From Pelecanus crispus (lineage: Eukaryota > Chordata > Aves > Pelecaniformes > Pelecanidae): a DNA stretch of 64,000 bases. Where the stretch lies: positions 11,048,734-11,112,733 of the forward strand of contig NC_134651.1 of assembly GCF_030463565.1 (NCBI RefSeq), in the 5' to 3' direction. Shown here piece after piece: positions 1 through 14,300 of the stretch (positions are counted from its first letter, which is position 1; each line of letters begins with the position of its first letter). The translations under genes were made by a program, and so were the position numbers. The notes under the pieces are model-generated. The model ran no database searches. It had not been told where the DNA came from and was given only the letters and a program-made list of their open reading frames with translations.

Positions 1-2196
1 TCTCAATGCCAGAATACACAAAATATCTGGGTCGTTCTGTTATATGAAGTGTTAACTATTTAATTTTTTGTTTCTAGATTTGACATATGCATTTCATGAG
101 ACTGCTTAGAAATAGCAGATACAGGTTAAAGCTGATAATATAAAACATTCAGTTGTTATTGAGTAATCTCTATTTCCCCATCACTCTTCAACTGGAAGAC
201 AAAGACTGAATGCATGGTGTACAGTCACTATCCAACATGGGTTTCATTTCTGTCTACCAAAGTGTCTGATCATTATCTAGCTGCCAATCAGAGTTGTTTG
301 GGATGGAGCTAAGTTTGCAAGTTGATGTGGATACAATATTGTAGTGAAAACAAAGAGGAGAGACATTTATTAGTTGATACATAATGAATGAATAGGTAGT
401 TATGAAGGTGCAGAGCACAGTAAAGTTATTGATTATGAATGCAAGTTAATCAATCTCACTTTATTCAGTGTATCTTCTCTTCTTCATTGGGGAACATGGG
501 AGTCCCTGCGTTTATTAAAAAAAACCTGCAATCACCAGAACTAAAAAAAGTTCTGATAATGAAACAGATTTATATTCCATTCTGAAATTTTCAAACTGAC
601 CCATGTTCAGGGCTAGTTAATCATGGAGCTGGGCAGGAAGGAAACTGAAGATCTTCCTGCAGAGATTGACAGCTTGTGGCAGGAGATCTGCTACTCTACT
701 AATATGAAAAGATTCACAGATGTTTTTGAAGTCTGTGGGGTATAATTACTGCGTTGCCAAATACGTTTTTGTCTCAGTTTTGAAACCTAGTATGGATCAT
801 AATTCAAAGGAGCTGATGGGGCTTTATACTTCAGAGCTTAACTGATAATGCCAAGGAGTGGTCAACAGGCAGAATGTTCTCTCTGTCCTGTTGCCTTTGT
901 ATTTCTGGAATCACTGTGTTGTCCCTTGTCTCACCTTGTGGTGACACTGACTTTGATGCAACAAGTTGCTAAGGGTAGAGGGAGGAGTGTGGCCTTACTG
1001 AGGCTGTTAAAAGAACTGTGTGTTCCTTTATTTTTGGTACAGAATATGGGATAATTTGGAATGGATAAAGAATTTAATGACTGCCTTTGTGCTGTGCTCT
1101 ACTTATGATGATGGGTAATGAAGAGGAATCGTACCCTTGATGGTCCTATAGAGCAGTTAACCTGGGGTGAGATTTTATTCTCCCATGGGATCACGTGAAC
1201 TTGTGCTTTGCATGTAAATGGTACCTGTTGACAAAACAAAACTCAACACATTAAGGCAACAAAACATCAGACACAAAGGAAGAGTTGTGCATGAAAAATG
1301 ATGATTTTTTAAATCGTACTTTTAAATACAAATATACTTGGAACATTACCCAAATATCTATGAAATCCATCTTAGTGATGGAGACTTCTGTATTGGGACA
1401 CATCACTGCTTAGCTCTTTGAGGTTATAGTATGCCTGTGTGAATATTTTAATTCAACTTTGGATTGGAGATTGGATCGTGAAAAATTGGATTTTTCACCT
1501 CCAGCACTTTTTGAGCACTAACTCTTTAATCTTCATGATATTCCTAAGAATTTTCCTAATATTGTTTGTTGGTGGCATTTCTCCTACTAAAAAATGGGAA
1601 ATTAAGATAGAAAGGGATTTTATTCTGTTTAGTGCCTGCTGCACTAAAAGACTTTAATATCTCACTGGTAAGCACTGTTCATATGGTGGGAAAAGAGAGG
1701 GGAAATAAAGCCTCTCTTCCCCAACCAAATCCCTTGCAGGTGGTTTCTGGCCCTATCAGCATTACTTTCCAGCGTCTGGAACACATTTTCCTGGTATCAG
1801 CAGCATGCACTCCAGAAACATCATTCCTTTGCACACCAGTAACACCCCAATCTCCTTAGCCGCAAGTCCACAGTCAGGAGCATTGCAGCTATTTCATCTT
1901 GCAGCAGCCTCCTCCCCTCCTTTCTTTGATTCATTATTATCAGAAGAAAGTTCCTTTTGCTTTGCAGTGAGCACCAATCCTGCAGTTGGAGTCACTCAGT
2001 TTAAGCTTCATGTTTTACTAACACTGTCCCTGGCTTAGGTTACAAACAGTGAAAGGTGTCCTTCTTGTTGAAACAAAAGTTTGCTGAGAGAGGTAACAGA
2101 ACTCAGGATGAGATCTGAATTAAGTGTTTACAATTTCTGGTGCAAATGAATTTGTCCATTAGGATCATTACACTTGACATCATCATCATTACTTAC
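1..2196. other. Non-coding stretch downstream of KNG1 exon 8 (probably intron 8)
   Basis: I searched the minus strand here for a third exon of cystatin domain 3 and for the bradykinin-bearing exon and found neither. No reading frame gives an RPPGF-type kinin motif. The stretch is AT-rich with short ORFs that look random. It is most simply the intron after KNG1 exon 8, with the remaining exons beyond the left edge. Confidence 0.5.
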
Positions 2197-2304
2197 ACTG
2201 TCTGCTGCAGCTTCACAGTCTTCACTAAGTTTTTCAAACTCTTTCTTTGAGCAGTTTGTCTTCTGGACTGAAAACGTTAAATGGTAGTTTTGTCCTGCAA
2301 CCAC
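2197..2304 (-). CDS. KNG1: KNG1 exon 8: cystatin domain 3, middle
   Basis: A 108-nt phase-0 exon begins VVAGQNYHLTFSVQKTNCSK and ends DCEAAADS before GTAAGT. The frame stays open for about 22 codons into the intron, which could make a short read-through tail if the intron were retained. Confidence 0.92.
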
Positions 2305-5300
2305 CTGAAAAATTAGCAAGAAGGCTTTCTGTGGTAAAGGCATTTTATTAAAAAAGGTTCACAGGAAAGATGTTTTTCTGCAAGCTTATACGACTTATAT
2401 TCTACAGATCCTGACCACTGGGGCAACAGTTGAGAACAGTATTAAAATATTTGGCAGCAAAGCTGTCTGCTTCTAATCAACTTATTTAGTTCAGTTCCTA
2501 TTCTCAAAAATTCCAGCATTGAAATTGAAGGAAACAGAAAGGTCAGAATAATATCAGGCCCACAGTTTTGGCTTTGTTTTATTGGATGCCTGTAGTAATT
2601 TCTTTAATAACTAAATAAATCATTAGAGATTCCGCTGTAGAGAGCCAAATATGATGTAAGAAAAGTGGAATGTGAGTAAAATGAAGTGGGTGACGAACAG
2701 GCTCAGTTGAAAATGAACATATTTGCCAAATACATTAAGGAGAGAAACTGCATGGGTACAAGAATGTGCCTGGTACAGGTTCTCTTAGTACTTTTTACAG
2801 AGCCCAAGACAATATATCTTCCTTCAGAGACAGCAGGCAAAACATGAAATTCTGTCTCTTAAGTATATTTTAAAAATGTATGCATGCTAATATCAATCAT
2901 TACATGAAAAGTGAGAAAGAAGAAAAAAGCTTGAAAGAAGAAAAAAGGTCTAAAAGAAGAAAAAGGGTTTAAAAGAGGAAAAAGCACAGATATTATTAGT
3001 AAGATAACATGAGCTATTCAGAAAAACTCTGGTGTGCTTTTAGTGCCTCCTCCAGTGGTACCCCTCATGCTCAGGAGAAGTTGTTGACAAAGTATTTTCT
3101 GAATTGCTCCACTGTGATTTTCAATTGTGTCCTAAACCTCTGTTGTGATATGTTGGGACAGTAAACAAGGCAAATGCTGACCAATGTTATCCTCCTGATT
3201 CCTTGTTCTTCTTTATCCAGCTGTATTTATCTGTATATCTTAAGTTATGCACAGATCTTCTCTTCTGAATCTAGCTGGAGTATTATTAGCAGCAGAATCA
3301 GTATATAAATTAACAGCTTTCTAAGGGAAATTGGGAAGCCCCATTTCTGGGAGCTTACAGCTACTGTAGGGTGGACAGTGCCTAAAATAACAGAGTACTG
3401 GTGTGGTGGATCAAGTGGGTAGTTTTGTCTAAAATCTTTTCTACTTTAAAAGTCTAAGGTATGTTACAAAGGCTGGTAAAAAGTGGGGTAGGTATACAGA
3501 AACGAGATATCCTAAGTCAACCTTCTTCCCATTGTGTTAAGACAAATTAAAAAATCAAGAGATGGGAGATTTTTATATCACTTCTGAATGCAAGCCAAGA
3601 TGGATAAAATTTTGCAAGAAAAATTGCATGGATTAGTTCAGTTACCACATGTATCAACACTTAGAGAAAAACATTCTTTCAAATTAAATACAAACTTTAG
3701 CTAACATTCAGCTCAGACCAATAACACTGCCATGTCTGTTCCTCATCTCTGTGGTATATCCCAACCTGAACTGCTGCTGTTTCTATTTCTCCACCTTTAT
3801 AGTAGAAATCATCATCGTTCTCCGAATTATACTTCTCCACAGAAGCCTTCAGTAGTTCCTTCAGTCCTGGACTGTCTTTTGGGATAGTCTGCAGACAACC
3901 AGTGCGAATGGCAGGAATTACCGTGCCTTCAACTGAAAGAAACCAACAGAATTCAGATCTAAGGAACAAGAGTCAATGTAGATATAGGCTGGGGAAAAAC
4001 AGTTAGTTATAAACCCCTGCCTTCTGGAACACTTTGTATTTGGGTCTATCAAATGAAACCAAAGTATCTTTGAGTTTTAGATAGTCAGCATTATCATATC
4101 TTGGTTATCTAAAAGGGCACTGCATCAGCACCTAGTGTCACATTGGACACCTAACAACAGTTTTCTCATAGAAACAAGAATTCTGTGTACCAATTGCGGG
4201 TAGCTTGCAAATGAGGGGGAATGTCTATACATGTAGAAGGACCTGAATCAGGTGAAACAAGAGGTGCATGTTATTGGCAATAAATGAGTGTTTTGAAGAA
4301 TATCTCTATCATTTCTTGAAGAAAAACAAGTCCGCATGGGTGAGAATGCAGCACTGACTACATGGAGTAGTACTGTACTCCCTGTTCTAAAGCTCTGGAG
4401 CTCTGATAAAAAAGGAAAAAGTAACAATAAGAAAACCATTTGGGAGTTTGACTGTAATGACCTTATAAATTCTAAGTAATTTATGTACTAGGGAAAAAAA
4501 TAAGCCTGTAATATCAAATGTAAGTTTAGCCATGCAACATGAAAAAAATATTATGGTGAATTACCGATTTTGGGTAAAATCTTAAAGTCCTCAGCTCCTT
4601 TGCCTTTCAAAAGAATACATTGGAGCTCTTTGGAAGGTTACAAGAAGTTACTTATTTAAACAACATGCTACTAACTCGCTTGTCATTGTGGTGGAAAAGG
4701 AATAATGTTTTGTATGACAGTTATACTCTGAGTTTGTATCTGTTAATCTCCAAATGAAAGTCAGCAACCAGCTCCATGTCATACAAATAGGGCAGTATAT
4801 AAATGATAAAATGTAACTTTCAGCTGCATATGAAATACTTGTAGGAAGTGAAAAAAAATCTGTGGTAATATTTCATTAAGAGGCAGTGCTTTTTTGGTCC
4901 CAGAAGAATTACTTTCTCTTGTTATTATCTGTTTTCATCTATTGCATTTTTATTTTGTCTTTTTTTACAATTGTAAAAAAGCATTGAGAATTGCAGAGCT
5001 TTTAAAATTGATAGTGCTTATTACATACCTGGAAGCTTGCATTGGCTTGCAATATCTACGATCTCTCCGTGAGTATTTGCATATGCTTTGGCATCACATT
5101 TACCTACATGCTGGAGTAAAAAACCCAAATCAGCTTCTTATTATTTAGAAATAATGAACAAGCTCACATCCCAATACCTTCCTGCTAACAGAATAAGTCA
5201 AGCATACTACTACTAATTACTTCCTTCCTTCCTTCAATATACTGAAGAAGCCTGAGAGACAGTCTGCAGAGCCAAAAAATGATCAGGATTCAAAAGGACC

Positions 5301-8300
5301 ACTCAGAGAAAATAAAACCATAAAAGAGAAGCTAAATGAACTATTTTTATGCCTTAATTACAGAAGGAAATGGGGACGTTTACAAGCCAGAATCCTATTT
5401 TATGGAGAACTCACTTGAATGTCTATCTCAAACTGTAAAGACCAAAAAGAAGATTATACAATTAACAAATCAAACATTACTTTCTTGTATTTACTCAGGT
5501 GTTCTAAAGGAACTTTGGTAGATGACTTGCTTAAAATTGCCTTGATATCTTACAGCTGGAAGAAAGCAGGTGTTGATCCTGTTCTTTTTTTAAAAAGGTT
5601 ACAGACCCATAAAACTCATATCTGTACCATTCAAGTGATTAGAAATGGTAATAAGGAAAGAACTAGGAGGCATGAATACATCAAGGAGAGACCGGGGTTT
5701 TTGTTGTAAACAGAAGTTGTATTTTGCAGATTTGTCAAAGTTCTTCAAAAGCATCAACAAAAGCAGGTAAAGAGACCTGTTGATAAAGTATACGTATATT
5801 TTCAAAAAGGTTTTGGTGAAGTCCCTTACCAAAGGCTCTAAAGGAAACTAATCAACTGTAGAATAAGAAGGAAGACTGTTACAATTCAGGATCAAGATCC
5901 TAGGGCTATGACAGATACTTGAAAATGTAATCCATAAAAAAATCTGCTTAGTAATGGTTTAGAAAAAATGATTAAAAAATGTCAAGGCTTATTATCCAGG
6001 TTAAAGAGAATGACATTATGCCCCACTATACCTCTGTGATTCACATGCATGTTGAATACAGGGTGCAATTCTGGTCCTCCCATTTCAAAATGAACAGTAC
6101 AGAGCTGAATAAAGGTATGGAAGAACTTCCCTGGAATTTGGTCATTCCAAGGTATGGAATATTCTTGGAATATCATATTCTAATATCTGTCAATGATCTA
6201 TTAGCAAGGCTGCTTAACAGTTCAGGGGATAAGCGACAAAGATCCAATCCCACAAGCCCTGCGTGATCAAAGCAGTATGTGAATGAGGTAGCACTCCTGC
6301 CTTGTGGGAGGTGGACAGAAGCCATGACCTCTAGGTGACAGGTTGGGAAACTCAGACTCAAGCAGATTAAGTAACTTCCTTAAGGTTTAAGGGCGAGCAT
6401 GGGTAGTGGAGAGATTTGCTTCAGCTAGTCTGATTCTCACTCTCCTATTATTTACCACAGTGTTGTCATTCTTTCCTTTTTTGACCAATGCTTCTGAAAC
6501 ATTCTTGAGACATCCAAGGAGTAATTTTTGAACAGGAGAGACTCTTGAATGTAACACTCAACAGTGCACCTCCACAACAGCTCAAACAGATGCAAGTCAG
6601 GACTCCTGTGGTTCCCCCCTTCCCATTGACCTCCACTGTTCATTATGACTCCATGTTCCTGCCTTCTACCTCATATTTGTAGAAGCGCTTGTCTGACCCC
6701 ATGGGGAGCTGTTTCAGGGAGGCTGGTTGGGAGAGCTACCCTCTATTTTTGGTGCAGCTAATTCTGTTCCAGGTCAGAGAAGCAGAGAAAGTACCTGGTT
6801 TTGCAACACTGTTTAGCTAGAGTATGTATGTTTGTTAACAAATTTCTTTTGAAGCTTTCTTATTTGGACTGTGGTAGAGGTTAAGTAATAATCAGCTACT
6901 TACTTTTCTTAGAAAATATGTCTTAAGCTGGAAAAACAGTGCTAATTATAATTAGTGCTTTTTGGGTTGTACCTGGGTAACTCCTTGGATATCTGGATAG
7001 GAACTTCTCAAGGGATTTATTATTTGGGTGAGACTGTTTAGATTCTATAGAGTAATCTGTAAACATTTCAGTGGTCACCTTAGTCGCCGATTCAGGAGAA
7101 GGCATGGATGTTCTACTTGCATAAATAGACAGTTATCTATAAGCCTGGATTTAAACTTCATTCACAAAGTGAAGCAAGACTATAAATATTTTCTTGAGTC
7201 AGATCTCAATGATTATTTGTTAATATGATATTTTCTTGATAAACAGATTTTGAAGATTACTTACACCTCTAGAAGTGGGTTTGCACTCTGGAGTTAAATC
7301 TTGAAATTGGTCTTTGGAGCAATTAGTCTCCTCGATTTCATATTTAATTATGTAATTCCATCCAGCTACCACCTGGAACAGGTATTTAGGAGATATGTTA
7401 TGTAAACCAATACAAACTCGGAAGTTAAACTATTAAATGTGATTAGCAAAGAAAGCAAAACTACTCTAGTGCCTCCCACCCATCAAGTCACTGTGCAGTC
7501 ATTGAGCCATAGAATATGGACAGCAAAACAAATCTTGGCCTTGTGATACAAAAAGTAAACTAAGTCATGCATATATTAGAAGTGCACTTTGTGTTTGGAT
7601 TCCACTTTTCCTGGCAAGCCTGCAGCCTCATAGTGCTTGGTTTCTTGCGCTTTCTTCCAAAGTATCTGTTACTTATTACTCCCAGTGACAGGAAGCCGGT
7701 CTAGATAGATGACTATACTAATACAGCTTGGCAAGTCCTACATTCCTGAGCGTGGGACACAGTAAAACAGTATCTGAATAAAGTAACTTTATACTGCTGA
7801 CATCATTTGTTATTGAGTGTCCTGCATTTATCATCTACCTAGAATTGTGTCTGCCTCGGGTTTTACCTTCCCCCACCCGCTGTTTTGTCTGGATTTGTGA
7901 TCCTTTTTTTCATTTTGTCTCTAGGAAGCGGTTCAGTTTTCCTCCCTGTGGCTACTGCTTCTCACCCATGAAATCTCTCCATGTCACAGTGTTGGGTCAG
8001 GGAGCATTGGATTAAAAAGCAGAAATAAGGATCAAATATAGGAACTTTCCATTGCAGATCAATTAAAGTGGAGGGCTCTCACTAGTCTCTGTTGGCCAGA
8101 AGTTACATGATGGTTCTCTTTCCAGCTGCTGGCCTGCAGTCTGTCTGTGACATTTTGTCATGTGGCTTAAATGCTGTACAAGCTTGTCTTTCAGCTAAGA
8201 GGATCGTTGCCATCAATAAATAGAAAAAGGACAGTCTGAATTAAATCATGGGTCAACTTCACATGAGGCCAGAAGATGCTTTTTGGCTAACTAAATACAT

Positions 8301-11300
8301 ACACATTCAAAGAAAAGGGTCTGTATTTGGCATTGGGTTATACACTGGTTAAAAACCAAATAAGAAACTTAACTTTCTAGCAACATCACACCAATCCATA
8401 GGGGGGCCTTTCACAGGGAAATAATTGTTGCATGGAATACCAGATGACACGGAATTTCTGTGACCTGAGCAGTCCTTTCTTGCAAAGGAGATGTTCCTGT
8501 GTGCAGATATCTTTCAGCAAATGACATGCTGGCTTTCTGGTTTTCTTACCCATTTTTCCTGTATGGGGTTTACCCATCCTATAGCATATAGCAGCTGCTG
8601 ACATATGGGTCCTATTGCATTGCAAAAACATAGATGCCTGCTGCTGTTTGAGAGGCTGTAGAGTATGAGACATCTGTGCAGGCTGGCAGTTTTGGCACAG
8701 AACCTAGGAGAGATCTGCTCCTGCTGGAGCTTCAGGGAGAGGCCGGGTGGAATACCTGAGAGCATCTGAGATGACACACGATGCCTGTGTCAGCACTGAA
8801 TGCAAATAAACTGGTGCTAAACACTGGTTAGATGCAACTGCAGATAAAGAAAAAATATGTTTACTATCAGTTTGTAAAGTTGAAAGCTCTGAAAATCCAG
8901 TAGGTAACCATTTATGATTCCTTAGCAATTAAGAGAAGTATTTACAGGGCCTACACTCTATATGCATTTTGTATGCTTTTCTTAGGAAATATAAGCGACC
9001 TTAAAAATCAGGAAGATGTACATAAAACAACTGAGGTACCTGGTTTTGGTGGGGGTTTTGGTAAAATTTAGAGAAAAAGCATACAAACCTGTTTTTTAGC
9101 TTCTTTTATTTCCACAAGCTTAAAAAGGGCAGGTTCAGCACTGTGCCTGTTAAACTTTTGAATGGCTTGTTTCAGAATTTCTGACACTTCTGGACTGTCA
9201 CTTGATATAGGATGGTAGCATCCAAGACATGTAGCCTCAGTAAGTGTTACCTTTGGCATAGCTAGAAAAGAAGCAAACCAAAAAATATAGGGCTTCATGT
9301 AAAACAGCCTCAGGTTTTAATTTTTCCTATCTGGGAATAAGAAAAATGGTTCAATGAGCAAGTACCTTTCCTGCTTTTAATTGGAGTGATCAGCCAAACC
9401 CACATTTCAGTTTCAGGGCCTGCAAAGACATTCAGTGTATTTAGAAACATGCTTTGGTTTGTGGTGGTAGGGGCCATCCATGACATTTGCATCCAGGCAT
9501 GGATTTAGCAGCAAACTTCATTCAGAGGAGTGAGTTCAGGAGTCATTGACTCTCTGAAAAGCTTTGCATGTAGTTTTGACACCACTGAGGAAGGATTATC
9601 CCTCATTCAGTCAGGGAAGAACTAGTGGAGGCTACAATTAAGGAGATGTTATTCAAATTCTTCAAAGCTCACCCACTGTGTGCAGCTGCATACTATCCTC
9701 ACCATGTTTCAGAATGGGGAATTTGACAGGAGTGCGTGTGCTCACACATGTGAACTGGTCTGACTCTGAGTTCCTTGGGGACTGTAGTCGAACTATCCTG
9801 CTGCTGTGTTGTTTGAACTCCCCCTGCTAGTCACTTTGGCTGCCAGTTACCACTTGGTGTTACCTTCTGGCTTAACCAGCTGGATTGGCTGTGAATAGAC
9901 AAGCTTGATGGGGATGCTCAAACTTCTGTTTCCTGCTACTAATCCTATTAACTCTCTTTCCTTTCTAGTAATCATGGATTGGATTTTCATAAATTAATTT
10001 TATAGTTCAGTACATAAATTAATTTCATGATTCAGTGAACTTGAGAATGAAAGTGGGACAATATGCGGTCTCTGTGGAATTGAAGTAAAATTTGTGCGCC
10101 TGATCCTCAGCTGGCATAAACTAGCTTTAGTGGAGTTACGCCAGCTTGCGCCAGCCAGGAAACCAGTCCAGGGTCATTATGATCAAATGGTTCCACCAAG
10201 AAGGCTGAACAGCGTGGTGCCGAACATGGTGGGGAAATCGCTCACCAGTTAGGGTTTATTGTTTCACTCTTTCTGTTTGAAACCTTTGGATTTGATATGG
10301 CTCCTCTGTACATTTGGAATGTCTTAGTGTAAGCAATACTATTTAGTCTTAGCTCTTCAAGGGGTACTTGAACAAAGTCTGGCCCTTTGTATTTCTAGCA
10401 TTGCTTATTTTGAGTCAGTAATGACAAATATATATGTGTTACAAAAACGTGACCATGTTTTCAGGGAGTAATCGCTAAGGAGATAATAAAACAACGGTAC
10501 ACCCAGTTCTAAACCAACTATGGTCTCAGCATTTTCCTAAGTGCTGAACAAATGTGTATTCTTTTTTCAGAGTTGCTATAACTTGTTACCAAGAGATGAG
10601 CTGCTTAGGCTGAATACGTGATTCATTTAATTTATGTATGCCTTTTTTAGCTTTCTAAGCAAAGATCCAAATGCAAATTTCCCATGCATTCTCTGTGGGA
10701 TTCACACACCTTTTACTGGCAACTAGGTGTCACCATTGCCCTACAAATGCACCTAAAGCAGCGTTTATTCAGTAGCAGAACATGGAGTTTATGTGTACTG
10801 CAGTTCCTAGAAGGACACTGGCTGTAGGTATGGTCTTTTAAGCTTTAAACAAGGTGACTAGGAACAAAAACCAAAGATGAGCTGCCAAACATCTCAGAAA
10901 TTATGGTAAATATTTCTGTAGTTAATATGCACTTAGCTCCCTGCTATCAGTTAGATGAGTATTTTAAAGCTAGCTTGGATATGTCTTACATGAACACTAG
11001 GCATAGGCACATAGGGATCTCTGTTGCAAAGCTTTAAAACAATGTGATCTCTTTCTGATAAAGGAAACTACTATGTGAACATAATAGTCATATATGAATG
11101 TCTTATAGGCAAGAAATGTAGTGCTGCTTACTGTTAAGGTCTAAAAGATATCACAGTCTCTCTTACATAATTACATCACTGCTAGATTTTTATTTTGTAA
11201 ATGAATTTTTTTTGTTCTTTTTTTTTGGCTGGGGTAAATATTTGTTTTGGTAAACTTTAACAGAAATAATTTAGTCATTTTTAGTTTGGAGAAAATTAAG

Positions 11301-14300
11301 GTACAATTTTGTCATATAAAGTCTTTTTCAAGTACAAAATTATGCCAGAAATTTTTAGAATAAGTAAGGACAGAAAATTAAAGTGCGACAAGTTGTATCT
11401 AGTCTCTAAGTTACGGATATGCTTTTGGTCTTACGCAAATTAATTTTAAGTTGGTATAATTCCAGTGTTTGAAGAAACTTACTACACGTGCACGTGCCGG
11501 TTTTCATTACCCTAGATAGAAACTGCCAGTGCTTCACTGAGTTAGCCTATATGTATATAACAGTGAAGCGAAATTTTCTCTCTAACATGTAGTTGCTTAT
11601 GGAAGACTATTTTTAAATGTCTGAGTAGAATGATAAGGAGCTCCGACCTTTAAAATTACCTGAAAGTCTCAGTATTATATTTTTACCATTCTTAACTGTC
11701 AACATACTTGTTGAATGCTGCCCCAAACAGTTACATACCTGGAAAAATTTTACAGTCTTGTGAAACATTACTTGTTATTTCAGCGTTATTCATGTGAACT
11801 TGAGCTGTGCATTCTCCTGTTTTCTGCAAAAACATATGACAGCATTTGTCTTAAACTTGCTGAAGAAAAATACAGTGCTATATATTCCTCTAGCTACTGA
11901 ACAAAGTTGACAGCTGCAAATTGAGTTTGGGGAACAAGTTCATATGTACTTTCGTAGTAATGTCTATTTTGCTCTTTTGATACTGGAAAAGGAACGGTTT
12001 TGTTGATTGTGAGGAGAGTGGGGGATGAACTGAGCGGATTATTTGAAGATTGCTTTGTATCATGATTGACGCTTATTAACTAACTAAAGAATTTACAGTC
12101 AGAATAACGGAAATGAACACATCCTCATAAATAAAGTCTGTATAAACTGGGTATTTACCTAAATTTCCTCTCTGCTAGTATGAGGTATGCAGCAATGACC
12201 ATGGCATTTCACATTGATTCAAAAGAGATTATCACCATCATCCTTTTCTTTGCATTGTGTTTTGTGTGACCTAACAGTGACTTCCTCTGGAAATGTGCAG
12301 TGTTCTGCACACTATGTGTGCCCCACTGGTACCTCCTCTTGGTGCTCTCTAGTAGCAGGAGCCAGACATGCTTTGCACGGCTAAAAGCCCTCTGGTAAAT
12401 TTTGTGCCAGAGTGGCTTCCATGTCAGTATTTTTGTTGGTGCAGATCTGAAGTCAGTTTGGTTGTGCAAGTTTCCATTATACATAATTAGTAGAAAGTTT
12501 CGCAGCCCTCGTGCTCTCACAGTACATGTATCTTATGTTGCATTTAGTGTGAACCTTCATACTGCAGCACTGAAATGTTCCCTTCTGCACATATTTTTGA
12601 TTATAATGGTAAACTCACTATTATAATGGTTAACTTCAGAGTTGTAAACATTTCTGTACTGTACTTTAGTCCTATGAGCTCTCAAAAGCAACACAGCTAA
12701 AAAATTTAAATTCTCTACTGTATTTCTCCCCAGGTGACTGCAGTCCTGGTCATTATGCTGAAGTTTCTGTACAGAGAACTTTTAAAGATGACATACTTAC
12801 AGCCTCTGCAGGTACTTTGTAATCACAATCTTGCCAGAGTTTGTTTTCCTCAGTGGCACAAGTGGTTTCATATATTCGATATTTCACATAGAATTGTGTG
12901 TCGGGACCTGCCTGGATAAAAACAATATCCATGTCATCATTTGCACAGTGATAAATCAAGTGAAAAGATAAGAGCTTCAAGAGGTAAATACTATTTGTTG
13001 GTTACCTTATATTTTATAGTATGGTTTCAGGTTAACTGCAGGTCTCCATGCAAGGTCTCCCAAATCTTGGTAGTTCAACAATTAACTTATCTAATTACAT
13101 TACTGAGCCCTTACCTACAATTACAGTATGTCGATACAATAGATACGGTATGCTCAACTACCTTAATTTTAACTTGTAGGGCTTTAACCAAGGGCTGTAA
13201 AAACAGAAATAAGTGGTTAGGTTTTATAGTCGTATTCAAATGTACTCCAAATAAGCAAATTTGGGTTGCTGCTTGGATAGTTAGCATAATTACCAGCTTG
13301 GACTGTGCTCCTGTCTGACTCCCTCACTCTCGCTCTTGGCCTCCTCCCAGATCTGTCTGCTTCCCTTCTGTACAACTCTACGGGCAGCCCAGAAACAGCA
13401 GCCAGCAACCCTCAGGCAGCCTGGCAGTGCCCAAACTGCCTTTACTCTATGGTAACAGGGTACATAAGCTGCCCTGCCTACTTGGGGGAAAGGGGCGAAG
13501 AGGGCATATGCTCTGGAGACAGCCTTTGGCAGTGCCTGCGGTTTTCCTATAGGCATTAAAGGCTGAGCGGCTCATGAGGGTAGCCTCAGGAATCCCACAA
13601 GATGAAATACACAAGATGAAATTATTAAGCAAAGTTTGGCCTCGCCAGTGGAAGTGTTTCTGATGTTGGTACATCAGTAGGGGCTATTTTCTTCTTGCCA
13701 TAAACGGAATAGTGAGCCTGTGCGTACAGGTACCATTGACACACTGCAAGGTTTGGGGTTCATCCTTTAGAGGAGATACAAAGCCAGAAGTTACTAATCT
13801 TTTACAGCCACTAAAAGTGCTGTGCCAATGTGCCTTTTCAAATACAAACACAGACAGTTGCTGTACTTCAACACTGGTTGTCCTCAAATGATACTGCTGG
13901 GAAAATTAAATGATAATTCTTGCCTTAGTAGTACCAAGAAAGTGAAGCTGAGCTGACGTGGGTGGAATATACTGGATTTACGCTGGTGTAGACACAGAAT
14001 TATATTCTGTGTTCTCTCAATTCCTGTTGCGTATTGCTACAACTATGAAGAGGTATAGAGGTACCCGATATAATGGCTGCAGGTTGTAAAATGGGATGAA
14101 AGGGACTGTAAAAATATAATGGACTTAATCCTCAGCAGGTATAAATTGACATTTATGGAGCTGCATCAGATTATACTATCTGGGATGTGGACGTAAAAAG
14201 AGCCAAATTCTGTTCTCTGTTACAGTGTTCTAAATCTGCAATAAATCAGCTCAGTGAGAAAAGGTATTGTTTCTGTATGTTATTTGTTTTTAGATTATTT

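Noticed and set aside
1632-1720. Possible KNG1 exon with a strong pyrimidine tract and a GTGAGA donor near 1650-1690
   Set aside because: The reading after the acceptor has no cystatin cysteine pattern or kinin motif.
2928-2990. CRISPR-like spaced repeat
   Set aside because: It is a short purine-rich minisatellite in a vertebrate intron.
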